A stretch of DNA of 7,152 nucleotides from Negativicoccus succinicivorans (GCF_018373335.1 NZ_JAHAHH010000069.1:1-7152); one strand, 5' to 3'. Counted from the first letter of the stretch, positions 1-6,162 are shown. The notes: generated by a model from the sequence alone, not told the origin. Made by a program: numbers and translations.

Positions 1-748
1 CGTGCCGCCGGTCGGCATTCATCCGACGGCGGTCGTCGACGCAACGGCGGTCATTGATCCGCAGGCGACGATTTTACCGTATGTGGTGATCGGCGCGGGT
101 ACCGTTGTCAAAGCGGGCGCTATTTTACATCCGCACGTCGTGTTGGGACGCAATGTGACCGTCGGCCGCGATACGGAAATTCATTCCGGCGCGGTGGTGC
201 ATGATCGGACCGAAGTCGGCGATCGCGTTATCATTCGCGCGAACGCCGTGATCGGCGGTGAAGGCTTCGGATTCGCTACCGAAGGCGGTAAGCATACGCG
301 GATTCGTCAGATCGGTCGCGTCGTCATCGGCGATGATGTCGAAATCGGCGCCGGCACGACGATCGATAACGCGACATTCGGTGAAACTTCGATTGGTCGC
401 GGCACGAAGATCGATAACCTTGTCCATCTCGGTCACAATGTCCAAATCGGGGAAGACTGCTTTATCATCGCCCAAGTGGGCGTGGCGGGTTCGACCACGA
501 TCGGCAACCACTGCATTCTGGCGGGGCAGACCGGCGTTTCGGGGCATATTACGATTGCCGATCACGTTACCTGCGGCGGGAAGACGGGCGTTGTCGGCAG
601 CATCAAAGAACCGGGAACCTATGTGGGCTTTCCGGCTCGGCCGCATCGTCAGTGGGGACGGATTGAAGGAACGCTCAACCATTTGCCCGAACTGATGAAA
701 CGCGTGAAACGTTTGGAAAAAGCGTTGGAGAAAACTGAAGAAAAATAA
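1..748 (+). CDS. lpxD: UDP-3-O-acylglucosamine N-acyltransferase LpxD (5'-truncated by window edge)
   Basis: LpxD transfers a 3-hydroxyacyl chain from acyl carrier protein to the 2-amino group of UDP-3-O-acylglucosamine, the third step of lipid A synthesis on the inner face of the cytoplasmic membrane. About 248 residues are visible, almost all left-handed beta-helix hexapeptide repeats (for example IGAGTV, VGRDTE, IGDDVE, IGRGTK, IGEDCF), followed by a short charged C-terminal helix ending in KTEEK. The segment KIDNLVHLGHNVQIG (about visible residues 136-150) carries the HN pair matching the catalytic histidine region of the family, and VGFPARPHRQWGR is the typical end of the helix. Family members are about 340 residues, so roughly the first 95 (uridine-binding N-terminal domain) lie upstream of the window. 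The GTG at position 2 is therefore probably an internal valine, not the start. Position 1 is the last base of the preceding codon. The gene ends at TAA 746-748. Identification is firm; the truncation is only the window edge. Confidence 0.95.
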   Translation, partial: VPPVGIHPTAVVDATAVIDPQATILPYVVIGAGTVVKAGAILHPHVVLGRNVTVGRDTEIHSGAVVHDRTEVGDRVIIRANAVIGGEGFGFATEGGKHTRIRQIGRVVIGDDVEIGAGTTIDNATFGETSIGRGTKIDNLVHLGHNVQIGEDCFIIAQVGVAGSTTIGNHCILAGQTGVSGHITIADHVTCGGKTGVVGSIKEPGTYVGFPARPHRQWGRIEGTLNHLPELMKRVKRLEKALEKTEEK

Positions 749-776
749 AAAAATGCCGTCACAGACGGCATTTTTT
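748..776 (+). terminator. Intrinsic terminator hairpin directly after lpxD
   Basis: A near-perfect hairpin begins in the lpxD stop codon. The GC-containing core is ATGCCGTC (753-760), loop ACA (761-763), GACGGCAT (764-771), flanked by an A-run on the left and six T on the right (771-776), so it could act on either strand. It ends only 14 bases before the next start codon and inside what looks like a lipid A operon, so it may attenuate rather than fully stop transcription. Confidence 0.8.
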
Positions 777-790
777 GACGGAGGCGGGAT

Positions 791-1717
791 ATGTATTTTT
801 GGCTACAATTAGGGCGCCGTTGGGCCTGCAGTTTACAAGCTGAAGCCGCTCGTCGCTGGGGCGATCGCCTGGGACGATTTTTCTGGCGCATATTGCCGCG
901 CAAACGGAAAGAGATTGCCGTGGAAAATATTTTACGTGCCGAGCTGACCTCTTCACCGACGGAGGCGCGGGCGATTGCGAAAACATCCGCAGTCCGTTTA
1001 GGGCGGATCGCGCTCGATATGCTGCGTTTTCCGCTGTACACCGAAGGCCGTATTTTGGAGCGGATGCGTTTCACCGGCACGGAGGAACTCGACGCCCTTT
1101 ACTCAAATGGCGGCGGTTGTGTTATCGCGGCCTCGCACACGGACAATTGGGAGATGCTGGGCGGCGCGCTGGCGAGCAAATACCCCGGCAAGATTGTCGC
1201 CGTCGGTTTCAAACAGTCGAATGAAGGATTCGATCGGTTTATTCGCGAATCGCGCGCGATGCTCGGTGAAGCGGTACTGTATCCGAAAAACATGCGGGAG
1301 ATTTTGCGGCTGCTGGAAGAGGGCAAATGGATTTGCCTTTTGTATGATCAGGACGGCGGCGCCAAAGGGACGTTGGCGCAATTGTTTCGTACGCTGGCGC
1401 TTTCCGTTACGGGACCGGCTGTCTTTTCCTACGCGCGACAAGTGCCGATCGTGCCTGTGCATATCTACACGCGCGACGAAGGGTTTGATGTGGTCGTGCA
1501 AAAAGCGCTTTGGACGCGTCGAGATTTGAAAAAAACGGTCGCGGTACGGGAAATGACCGATACCTTGAATGCGATTTTGGCCGCGCGGGTGCGGGAGCGT
1601 CCGGCGGACTGGTTTTGGATTCACAATCGCTGGAAATGGACGAAACGCATTTATGGAGATCCGCATGACCTGTGGCTCAAGGAACAGGCGCAACGGGCAA
1701 AGGAGGACGAGGCATGA
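791..1717 (+). CDS. LpxL/HtrB-like lipid A lauroyl/myristoyl-type acyltransferase
   Basis: This 308-residue protein belongs to the lysophospholipid acyltransferase superfamily, lipid A late acyltransferase branch, which adds secondary acyl chains to the lipid A precursor at the cytoplasmic membrane. The catalytic HX4E motif is visible as HTDNWE (H116, E121), preceded by a glycine-rich strand (GGGCVIAAS). Further family signatures are DQDGG near residue 190 and a WFWIHNRWKW segment near residue 280, resembling the FWMHNRWK-type C-terminal motif of LpxL/LpxM. The N terminus is amphipathic and rich in arginine, without the clear membrane helix of E. coli LpxL, so peripheral membrane attachment is possible. 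Start ATG 791 has GGAGG at 780-784, six bases upstream. The gene sits 42 bases after lpxD and overlaps deoC by 4 bases (ATGA). Which acyl chain and which position are used cannot be read from the sequence, so no lpxL or lpxM symbol is assigned. Confidence 0.88.
   Translation: MYFWLQLGRRWACSLQAEAARRWGDRLGRFFWRILPRKRKEIAVENILRAELTSSPTEARAIAKTSAVRLGRIALDMLRFPLYTEGRILERMRFTGTEELDALYSNGGGCVIAASHTDNWEMLGGALASKYPGKIVAVGFKQSNEGFDRFIRESRAMLGEAVLYPKNMREILRLLEEGKWICLLYDQDGGAKGTLAQLFRTLALSVTGPAVFSYARQVPIVPVHIYTRDEGFDVVVQKALWTRRDLKKTVAVREMTDTLNAILAARVRERPADWFWIHNRWKWTKRIYGDPHDLWLKEQAQRAKEDEA
1701..1706 (+). promoter_or_regulatory. Ribosome binding site that fixes the deoC start
   Basis: A perfect AGGAGG lies inside the 3' end of the acyltransferase gene, 7 bases before ATG 1714. 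It supports that ATG over the in-frame GTG at 1672, which would add 14 residues unlike the family's N terminus. Confidence 0.85.
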
Positions 1718-2370
1718 TTGCAAGTTATATAGATCACACGCTGCTGGCGCCCGACGCGAGCGCCCGCGCTATCGAAACACTTTGTGAAGAAGCCAAGACG
1801 TATCATTTCGCCACCGTTTGCGTCGCGCCGTATCGCGTGCAACAGGCGGCGCAGGCGCTTGCCGGAAGCGGCGTCGGCGTGACGACGGTCGTCGGTTTTC
1901 CGCACGGCGCGAATGGCGGTCCCGCGAAAGCGGCGGAAGCGAGCTGGACGTTGGCGCAGGGCGCGACCGAAATCGACATGGTGCAAAATATCGGCGCGGT
2001 AAAAGACGGCGCGTGGGATATGGTGGCGAAAGAAATTCGCCAGGTGCGCGCGGCGATCAGCGATGTCACGCTCAAGGTCATTTTGGAAACGGCCTTGTTG
2101 ACACCGGAAGAAATTGTGAATGCCTGCAGGCTGGCCCAAGAGGTCGGCGCGGATTTTGTGAAAACATCAACCGGTTTTGCCGGCGCAGGCGCTACCGTAG
2201 CGAACGTGAAACTGATGCGCGATACCGTGGGACCTCATTTCGGAGTGAAGGCAGCCGGCGGTATTCGCGATCTCGCGACGGCGCGCGCGATGCTCGCCGC
2301 CGGCGCGAATCGGCTCGGCGTCAGCGCGGGCGTCGCGATTGCGCGGGCGGAACAAGAAGAAAGTAAGTAA
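1714..2370 (+). CDS. deoC: Deoxyribose-phosphate aldolase DeoC
   Basis: DeoC is a cytoplasmic class I aldolase that cleaves 2-deoxyribose 5-phosphate to glyceraldehyde 3-phosphate and acetaldehyde, feeding deoxynucleoside carbon into glycolysis. The 218-residue product has the short form usual in Firmicutes and one TIM-barrel domain. Signatures are YIDHTLL at residues 5-11, GFPHG at 61-65, EIDMVQNIG at 86-94 (with the conserved catalytic aspartate D88), FVKTSTGF at 148-155 with Schiff-base lysine K150, and VKAAGGIRD at 178-186 with the second active-site lysine K179. All key residues are present, so the enzyme should be active. ATG 1714 overlaps the acyltransferase stop (ATGA), implying translational coupling. 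No other deo genes (phosphorylase, phosphopentomutase) are in the window, so its place behind a lipid A gene probably reflects operon drift rather than a shared pathway. A terminator follows immediately after the stop codon. Confidence 0.96.
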   Translation: MIASYIDHTLLAPDASARAIETLCEEAKTYHFATVCVAPYRVQQAAQALAGSGVGVTTVVGFPHGANGGPAKAAEASWTLAQGATEIDMVQNIGAVKDGAWDMVAKEIRQVRAAISDVTLKVILETALLTPEEIVNACRLAQEVGADFVKTSTGFAGAGATVANVKLMRDTVGPHFGVKAAGGIRDLATARAMLAAGANRLGVSAGVAIARAEQEESK

Positions 2371-2392
2371 AAAAGACCGCAAGGTCTTTTTT
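2369..2392 (+). terminator. Intrinsic terminator after deoC
   Basis: The hairpin is AAAAAAGACC, loop GCAA, GGTCTTTTTT, starting within the deoC stop codon. The loop is a GNRA-type tetraloop closed by a C-G pair. It has a run of six T and a mirrored A-run. It separates the lipid A/deoC block from typA. Confidence 0.85.
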
Positions 2393-2424
2393 ATTTCGCA
2401 AATAACGAAGATTTGACGAAACGA

Positions 2425-2454
2425 TTACGCGTTTTTTCCGATGTGTGATATAAT
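2425..2454 (+). promoter_or_regulatory. Predicted extended -10 promoter for typA
   Basis: A perfect TATAAT at 2449-2454 is preceded by TGA at 2446-2448, giving the extended -10 form TGnTATAAT. The best-placed -35, TTACGC at 2425-2430 with an 18-base spacer, is weak. A better TTGACG at 2413-2418 is about 30 bases away and too far for normal sigma-70/SigA geometry. The implied leader of about 25 bases leads straight to the typA ribosome binding site. Prediction only. Confidence 0.7.
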
Positions 2455-2486
2455 ATTAAAGTTATTAAAAATCAGGAGGAACATCT

Positions 2487-4301
2487 ATGCAACGGCAAGA
2501 TATACGTAATGTCGCGATCATCGCTCACGTTGACCACGGCAAAACCACATTGGTCGACGCGATGTTGCGTCAAAGCCACGTTTTCCGTGAGAATGAACGC
2601 GTCGCCGAACGCGTCATGGACTCGAACGATATCGAGCGTGAACGCGGAATCACCATTTTATCCAAAAATACCGCCGTCATGTATAACGGCACGAAAATCA
2701 ATATTGTTGACACGCCCGGCCATGCCGATTTCGGCGGGGAAGTGGAACGCATTTTGAACATGGTCGACGGCGTAGTGCTGTTGGTCGACGCGTTTGAAGG
2801 CCCGATGCCGCAGACGAAGTACGTTCTGCGCAAAGCCTTGGAACAGAATTTGAAGCCGATCGTCGTCATCAACAAAATCGACCGTCCGGACCAACGCGTC
2901 GCGGAAGTCGAAGGAGAAATCATCGATCTCTTCATCGAACTGGAAGCGAGCGACGAACAACTTGATTTTCCGGTTATTTACGCATCCGCTCGCGCCGGAG
3001 TCGCCAAGTTGTCGATGGATGACAGCAACGATACGGTGGAGCCGCTTTTCCAAACGCTTTTGGACTACATTCCGGCGCCGGAAGGCGACATGGAAGCGCC
3101 GCTGCAGATTATGGTCACGACGCTGGATTACGATGATTACGTCGGCAAAATCGCCATCGGTCGCATTGTGCGCGGCTTCGTCCGTTACGGTCAGCCGGTC
3201 GCGATCATGAACGGTGATCAGGTGCGCCAGGATAAAATCGGCCGCCTGTACACGTACAACGGTTTGTCGCGCGTGGAAACGAACGACGCGAAGATGGGCG
3301 ATATCGTCGCGATCACCGGTTTCAAAGATATCAATATCGGCGAGACCATCACCGATCCGGAACATCCGGAAGCATTGCCCTCGATCAATATCGACGAACC
3401 GACTTTGTCGATGGTCTTTTCCGTCAACGACAGCCCGTTCGCGGGCCAAGACGGCGAATACGTCACCAGTCGTCATTTGCGCGCCCGCCTTTTGAAAGAA
3501 GTGCAGACGAACGTCGCGATGAAAGTGGAAGAAACCGATTCCGCCGACGCGTTCAAAGTGTCCGGCCGCGGCGAATTGCATTTGTCGATTTTAATTGAAA
3601 TGATGCGCCGTGAAGGCTATGAATTGCAGGTCGGCAAACCGACGGTCATCATGAAAATGATTAACGGTCAGCAGTGCGAACCGTTGGAACGTTTGAATGT
3701 CGACGTGCCGCAGGAGTTCATGGGCACCGTCATGGAAAGTCTCGGACCGCGTAAAGCGGAACTCATCAGCATGAATGAACTGTCGGGTTACCTGCGCATG
3801 GAATTCATCATTCCGGCGCGCGGTTTGATCGGTTTCCGCAACGAATTCTTAACAAGCACTAAAGGCAACGGCGTCATGTACCACGTCTTCCACGGGTACG
3901 CTCCTTTCAAAGGAGAGATTCCGATGCGGACGCGCGGCGCGTTGGTCGCCGTCGAACCGGGGGAAACCACCGCGTACGGTTTGGGCAATATCGAAGAACG
4001 CGGCACGCTCTTCCTCGGACCGAATGAATCCGTGTACGAAGGTCAGGTCGTCGGCGAAAATGCTCGCGATACCGATATGGACGTTAACCCGTGCAAGAAA
4101 AAGCACGTATCCAATATGCGCGCGTCGGGTTCCGACGATGCGATTCGCTTGACTCCGCCGCGGCAATTTACGTTGGAAGAAGCGCTGGAATGGATCAACG
4201 ACGACGAAACGGTCGAAGTGACTCCGCATGCCATCCGCATTCGCAAACGCATTTTGAGCCAGCAGGCTCGTTACAAAGCGGCGAAAAAGAAAAAGCAATA
4301 A
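2487..4301 (+). CDS. typA: Ribosome-associated translational GTPase TypA/BipA
   Basis: TypA (BipA) is a translation-factor GTPase related to EF-G and EF4 that binds the 70S ribosome and supports 50S assembly and growth under stress or low temperature. The product has 604 residues, the usual length. The G domain shows G1 AHVDHGKT (13-20), the switch I region with RGIT (53-56), G3 DTPGH (75-79) and G4 NKID (129-132). An EF-Tu domain-2-like barrel follows at about 200-290, then EF-G-like domains III and V. The C-terminal TypA-specific domain includes CKKKHVSNMRASGSD and ends in a basic KAAKKKKQ tail. The family-typical SGRGELHL and IPARGLIGFRNEF segments are present. ATG 2487 has AGGAGG at 2474-2479, seven bases upstream. 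The gene appears monocistronic, with its own promoter upstream and a terminator at its stop codon. No defects are seen. Confidence 0.98.
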   Translation: MQRQDIRNVAIIAHVDHGKTTLVDAMLRQSHVFRENERVAERVMDSNDIERERGITILSKNTAVMYNGTKINIVDTPGHADFGGEVERILNMVDGVVLLVDAFEGPMPQTKYVLRKALEQNLKPIVVINKIDRPDQRVAEVEGEIIDLFIELEASDEQLDFPVIYASARAGVAKLSMDDSNDTVEPLFQTLLDYIPAPEGDMEAPLQIMVTTLDYDDYVGKIAIGRIVRGFVRYGQPVAIMNGDQVRQDKIGRLYTYNGLSRVETNDAKMGDIVAITGFKDINIGETITDPEHPEALPSINIDEPTLSMVFSVNDSPFAGQDGEYVTSRHLRARLLKEVQTNVAMKVEETDSADAFKVSGRGELHLSILIEMMRREGYELQVGKPTVIMKMINGQQCEPLERLNVDVPQEFMGTVMESLGPRKAELISMNELSGYLRMEFIIPARGLIGFRNEFLTSTKGNGVMYHVFHGYAPFKGEIPMRTRGALVAVEPGETTAYGLGNIEERGTLFLGPNESVYEGQVVGENARDTDMDVNPCKKKHVSNMRASGSDDAIRLTPPRQFTLEEALEWINDDETVEVTPHAIRIRKRILSQQARYKAAKKKKQ

Positions 4302-4327
4302 AAAAGACCTCGCAAGAGGTCTTTTTT
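4300..4327. terminator. Bidirectional terminator between convergent typA and the membrane protein gene
   Basis: The hairpin is AAAAAAGACCTC, loop GCAA, GAGGTCTTTTTT. The right arm is followed by one more T at 4328. An A-run on the left and T-run on the right let it end transcription on both strands: typA stops at 4301, and the minus-strand gene stops at 4334, six bases away. It closely resembles the deoC terminator at 2369-2392 but has a stem two base pairs longer. Confidence 0.85.
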
Positions 4328-4333
4328 TGCGTG

Positions 4334-4969
4334 TCAGGCGTGCGCCGGTCGGCGGCTGATGAAGCGGAGCAGCCACCAACCGAAGTAGGCGAAGAGAATA
4401 AAGATCGCGAAATAGTCAACGAAAAATAAAATCGCGCTCGGTTCCGCTTTCGGGTGTTTTAAATACAAATACGCCATTTTCAAAAAGAAATTACGAGCGA
4501 CCGCGATATACAAGCCGTACAGACTGATCGCGCCGAGCACCGCGTGCCATTTCGCACTGAGCGGCGGCAAAACACGCCGCATCGTGTGACGCAAACTGTC
4601 CCAATAAAAGCCGGCGTGCATCGCAACAAGCGCGTAAAACCAAGACGACGAACAGATGTGAACGTACTTGGCATAGCGTAACACTTCACGGCCCGGATGC
4701 GGGATCAGCGATGAAAATAAAAATCCCGAAAGGAAACAAATGACGAATACCGCGCAAAGTACATAGTTCGCTGCGCGCAGAAAACGAATTCTCGGCGTCG
4801 CGCGCCGGGCCAATGTTCCCAAAGCGCGGCGATGTTCGTACACGTGGTAGCCGACGATCAGCGTGAAAAGATAGGCGATCCACTCATGACCGCTGAGTTT
4901 CGTCAGCGGGTACGCCATGGTGGCGAAGAGGCTGACCAAAAGCCCGGTGTGCATAATACGTCGTTGCAT
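4334..4969 (-). CDS. DUF4405-like multi-helix membrane protein, probable b-type cytochrome
   Basis: The 211-residue product is an integral membrane protein with about six hydrophobic segments (roughly 8-25, 28-46, 67-89, 103-122, 142-160, 180-201). Overall pattern and wording (GHEWIAYLF near 27, YHVYEHRR at 41-48, SGFLFSS at 81-87, KYVHICSSSWFYALVAMHAGFYW at 101-123) resemble the DUF4405 group, treated as b-type cytochromes and often linked to flavinylated extracytoplasmic electron-transfer proteins. Histidines H28/H42 and H104/H118 both have 14-residue spacing, as expected for two haems stacked in a four-helix bundle; haem binding is inferred. ATG 4969 is preferred over upstream in-frame starts because it has GGAGG four bases upstream and the predicted promoter overlaps the longer version. 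It stands alone, with no FMN-binding or quinone partner in the window. A general cytochrome b561-type protein is the main alternative. Confidence 0.72.
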   Translation of the reverse strand: MQRRIMHTGLLVSLFATMAYPLTKLSGHEWIAYLFTLIVGYHVYEHRRALGTLARRATPRIRFLRAANYVLCAVFVICFLSGFLFSSLIPHPGREVLRYAKYVHICSSSWFYALVAMHAGFYWDSLRHTMRRVLPPLSAKWHAVLGAISLYGLYIAVARNFFLKMAYLYLKHPKAEPSAILFFVDYFAIFILFAYFGWWLLRFISRRPAHA

Positions 4970-4973
4970 AATT

Positions 4974-4978
4974 CCTCC
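4974..4978 (-). promoter_or_regulatory. Ribosome binding site for the minus-strand membrane protein
   Basis: On the minus strand GGAGG is followed by AATT and then ATG 4969. The spacing is short (4 bases), but this is the only good Shine-Dalgarno site near a candidate start, and it fixes the start 24 codons inside the longest open frame. Confidence 0.75.
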
Positions 4979-5012
4979 CTCGCGACCATTTCCCCGTGGC
5001 CGCTTTGCTTTC

Positions 5013-5041
5013 ATTATACGCAGTGGCAAGGCGTTCGGCAA
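5013..5041 (-). promoter_or_regulatory. Predicted promoter for the minus-strand membrane protein
   Basis: Read on the minus strand: -35 TTGCCG (5041-5036), 17-base spacer, perfect -10 TATAAT (5018-5013). Transcription would begin near 5006, leaving a leader of about 37 bases before ATG 4969. A perfect TTGACA also lies at 5051-5046 but is 27 bases from the -10, too far for standard geometry. Confidence 0.7.
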
Positions 5042-5076
5042 CCGTTGTCAAAATGCCGCAAAGCCGATTCTTACTA

Positions 5077-5085
5077 TGCTATAAT
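5077..5085 (+). promoter_or_regulatory. Predicted extended -10 promoter for the YihY-family gene
   Basis: TGCTATAAT is a perfect extended -10 (TGn plus TATAAT at 5080-5085). No recognisable -35 lies 16-18 bases upstream; TTGTCA at 5045-5050 is about 29 bases away. The expected start of transcription is near 5092, giving a leader of about 55 bases before GTG 5148. Its upstream part lies against the divergent minus-strand promoter. Confidence 0.68.
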
Positions 5086-5098
5086 AAAATCAACTATT

Positions 5099-5118
5099 TT
5101 ACGTCTGCGATGACGTAA
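5099..5118. repeat. Inverted repeat (7-bp arms) just downstream of the YihY-family promoter
   Basis: TTACGTC and GACGTAA form perfect inverted arms around a 6-base centre. The repeat spans about +7 to +26 relative to the predicted transcription start. It has no T-run, so it is not a terminator. It could be an operator for a dimeric repressor or a small leader hairpin. Seven-base arms can arise by chance, so function is unproven. Confidence 0.5.
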
Positions 5119-5147
5119 TTGTACCGGTTGAGGAAAGGGGAAAGAAC

Positions 5148-6098
5148 GTGGACCCTTGGGTAGTCATTCGGCATCGTCTTAACGAAGCGAAATGGTTCAA
5201 ACGTCTGCGCGATTCGCGCGCTTTATATATTGGTAAACGTTTATATCAGCGGTATATGGATGATGATGTGGGGATGCTGGCCGCGGCCGCGACCTACTAC
5301 CTGATTTTGGCGCTGGTGCCGTTTATGATTTTCCTGTTTAATATCATATTGTTCGTGGCGGCGTCGCAAATCGATACGGTGCTGCGCTACATGCAGTACC
5401 TGCCGGGCGACGTACCGGCGACGCTCGCGCCTGTGGTTACCGATATTATCGAACAGCGTTCGACCACGGTACTGTCCATCGGTCTTTTATTGGCGCTGTG
5501 GTCGTCATCCAAAGGCATCGACACTTTGATTCGCGCGACCGATATCGCGTTTCAAACGGGGAAAAATGTCCAGTCCTATATTCTCATTAAAACGAAATCG
5601 ATCCTGTTCACCTTGCTGATTGTCGGCACGATGCTGGCTTCGCTCGGCATTACCGTATTCGGTAATCTGATCGTGAAAACATTTATGGGAGTGCTCGGTT
5701 TGACGAAAGAATTTCTTTTCTTCTGGAGAATCGGCACCTACCTGATTCCTTTTGTGGCGATGATTTTGGTGCTGGCGGTTTTCTACCGTTACGCGCCGCG
5801 TTTCGTCGAACACGAGGGGCGCACGCCCTGGTCGCACACGCTCACCAGCGCCGCGATCGTGACGACGATCTGGGTCTCCATGACGGCGGGGTACGGCTTT
5901 TACGTCAGCAATATCGCCAATATGGGCGCGACTTACGGCTCGCTGGTCGGCTTAATGATTCTTTTCATCTGGCTCAACTTGACCTCGCTCATTTTCATCA
6001 TGGGCGCGGAATTTATCGCGGCATTTGACGACATGCATTTATTTTTCGCTGTGCCGCGCCGTAAAGATTACCAGACGGAAGATTTTCGGATCGTCTGA
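5148..6098 (+). CDS. YihY/BrkB family integral membrane protein
   Basis: The 316-residue product belongs to the YihY/virulence factor BrkB family, once misnamed ribonuclease BN. These are six-helix inner-membrane proteins whose biochemical role is not established; proposals include transport. After a basic amphipathic N-terminal segment (1-40), predicted helices lie near 45-71, 107-121, 150-176, 192-212, 232-254 and 266-290. Family features are DVGMLAAAATYYLILALVPF (40-59), LWSSSKGIDTLIRA (117-130), the FYRYAP segment (212-217) and ATYGSLVGLMILFIWL with GAEF at 286-289. Start GTG 5148 is chosen because it has the purine-rich site AAAGGGG (5134-5140) seven bases upstream and no earlier in-frame start is visible. 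It is divergent from the minus-strand cytochrome-like gene. A promoter for trmL follows within 75 bases and no terminator is seen between them, so read-through into trmL is possible. It should not be annotated as an RNase. Confidence 0.9.
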   Translation: MDPWVVIRHRLNEAKWFKRLRDSRALYIGKRLYQRYMDDDVGMLAAAATYYLILALVPFMIFLFNIILFVAASQIDTVLRYMQYLPGDVPATLAPVVTDIIEQRSTTVLSIGLLLALWSSSKGIDTLIRATDIAFQTGKNVQSYILIKTKSILFTLLIVGTMLASLGITVFGNLIVKTFMGVLGLTKEFLFFWRIGTYLIPFVAMILVLAVFYRYAPRFVEHEGRTPWSHTLTSAAIVTTIWVSMTAGYGFYVSNIANMGATYGSLVGLMILFIWLNLTSLIFIMGAEFIAAFDDMHLFFAVPRRKDYQTEDFRIV

Positions 6099-6108
6099 CG
6101 CGACATGT

Positions 6109-6137
6109 TTCGCAAGCCCGTTACCCTGTGTTACAAT
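6109..6137 (+). promoter_or_regulatory. Predicted promoter for the trmL-ylbF-murB operon
   Basis: TTCGCA (6109-6114, 4 of 6 to the -35 consensus), a 17-base spacer, and -10 TACAAT (6132-6137) with TGT immediately before it, making an extended -10. Transcription would begin near 6144, just upstream of the trmL ribosome binding site. Confidence 0.65.
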
Positions 6138-6162
6138 AAACGGTATTGAAAGATTTCCATGT

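Noticed and set aside
125..682. 185-codon minus-strand open frame opposite lpxD
   Set aside because: It mirrors the hexapeptide-repeat codons of lpxD; its composition is that of an antisense artefact.
1672..1713. Possible upstream GTG start for deoC
   Set aside because: It would add 14 glycine-rich residues out of line with the family; ATG 1714 has a perfect AGGAGG at proper spacing.
1103..1723. 206-codon minus-strand open frame opposite the acyltransferase gene
   Set aside because: Antisense shadow of a gene with an intact HX4E motif and C-terminal signature; no ribosome binding site or family resemblance seen.
2413..2454. TTGACG paired with TATAAT as a consensus typA promoter
   Set aside because: The spacer is 30 bases, far beyond the usual 16-18, so the extended -10 is the better explanation.
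2393..2486. Riboswitch or structured leader ahead of typA
   Set aside because: The leader after the predicted start is only about 25 bases, and I see no long inverted repeats or terminator/antiterminator pair.
2658..3581. 307-codon open frame on the minus strand inside typA
   Set aside because: It lies fully within the strongly supported typA, is rich in His, Arg and Asp in a low-complexity pattern typical of antisense frames of a biased GC-rich gene, and has no recognisable domain.
4832..5113. 93-codon plus-strand open frame overlapping the cytochrome-like gene and intergenic region
   Set aside because: It crosses the divergent promoters and is antisense to a gene with clear membrane helices; no ribosome binding site or known domain.
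5148..6098. Annotation of the YihY-family gene as ribonuclease BN
   Set aside because: That name came from a historical misassignment; the protein is a six-helix membrane protein with no nuclease motif, and true RNase BN is the RNase Z homologue.
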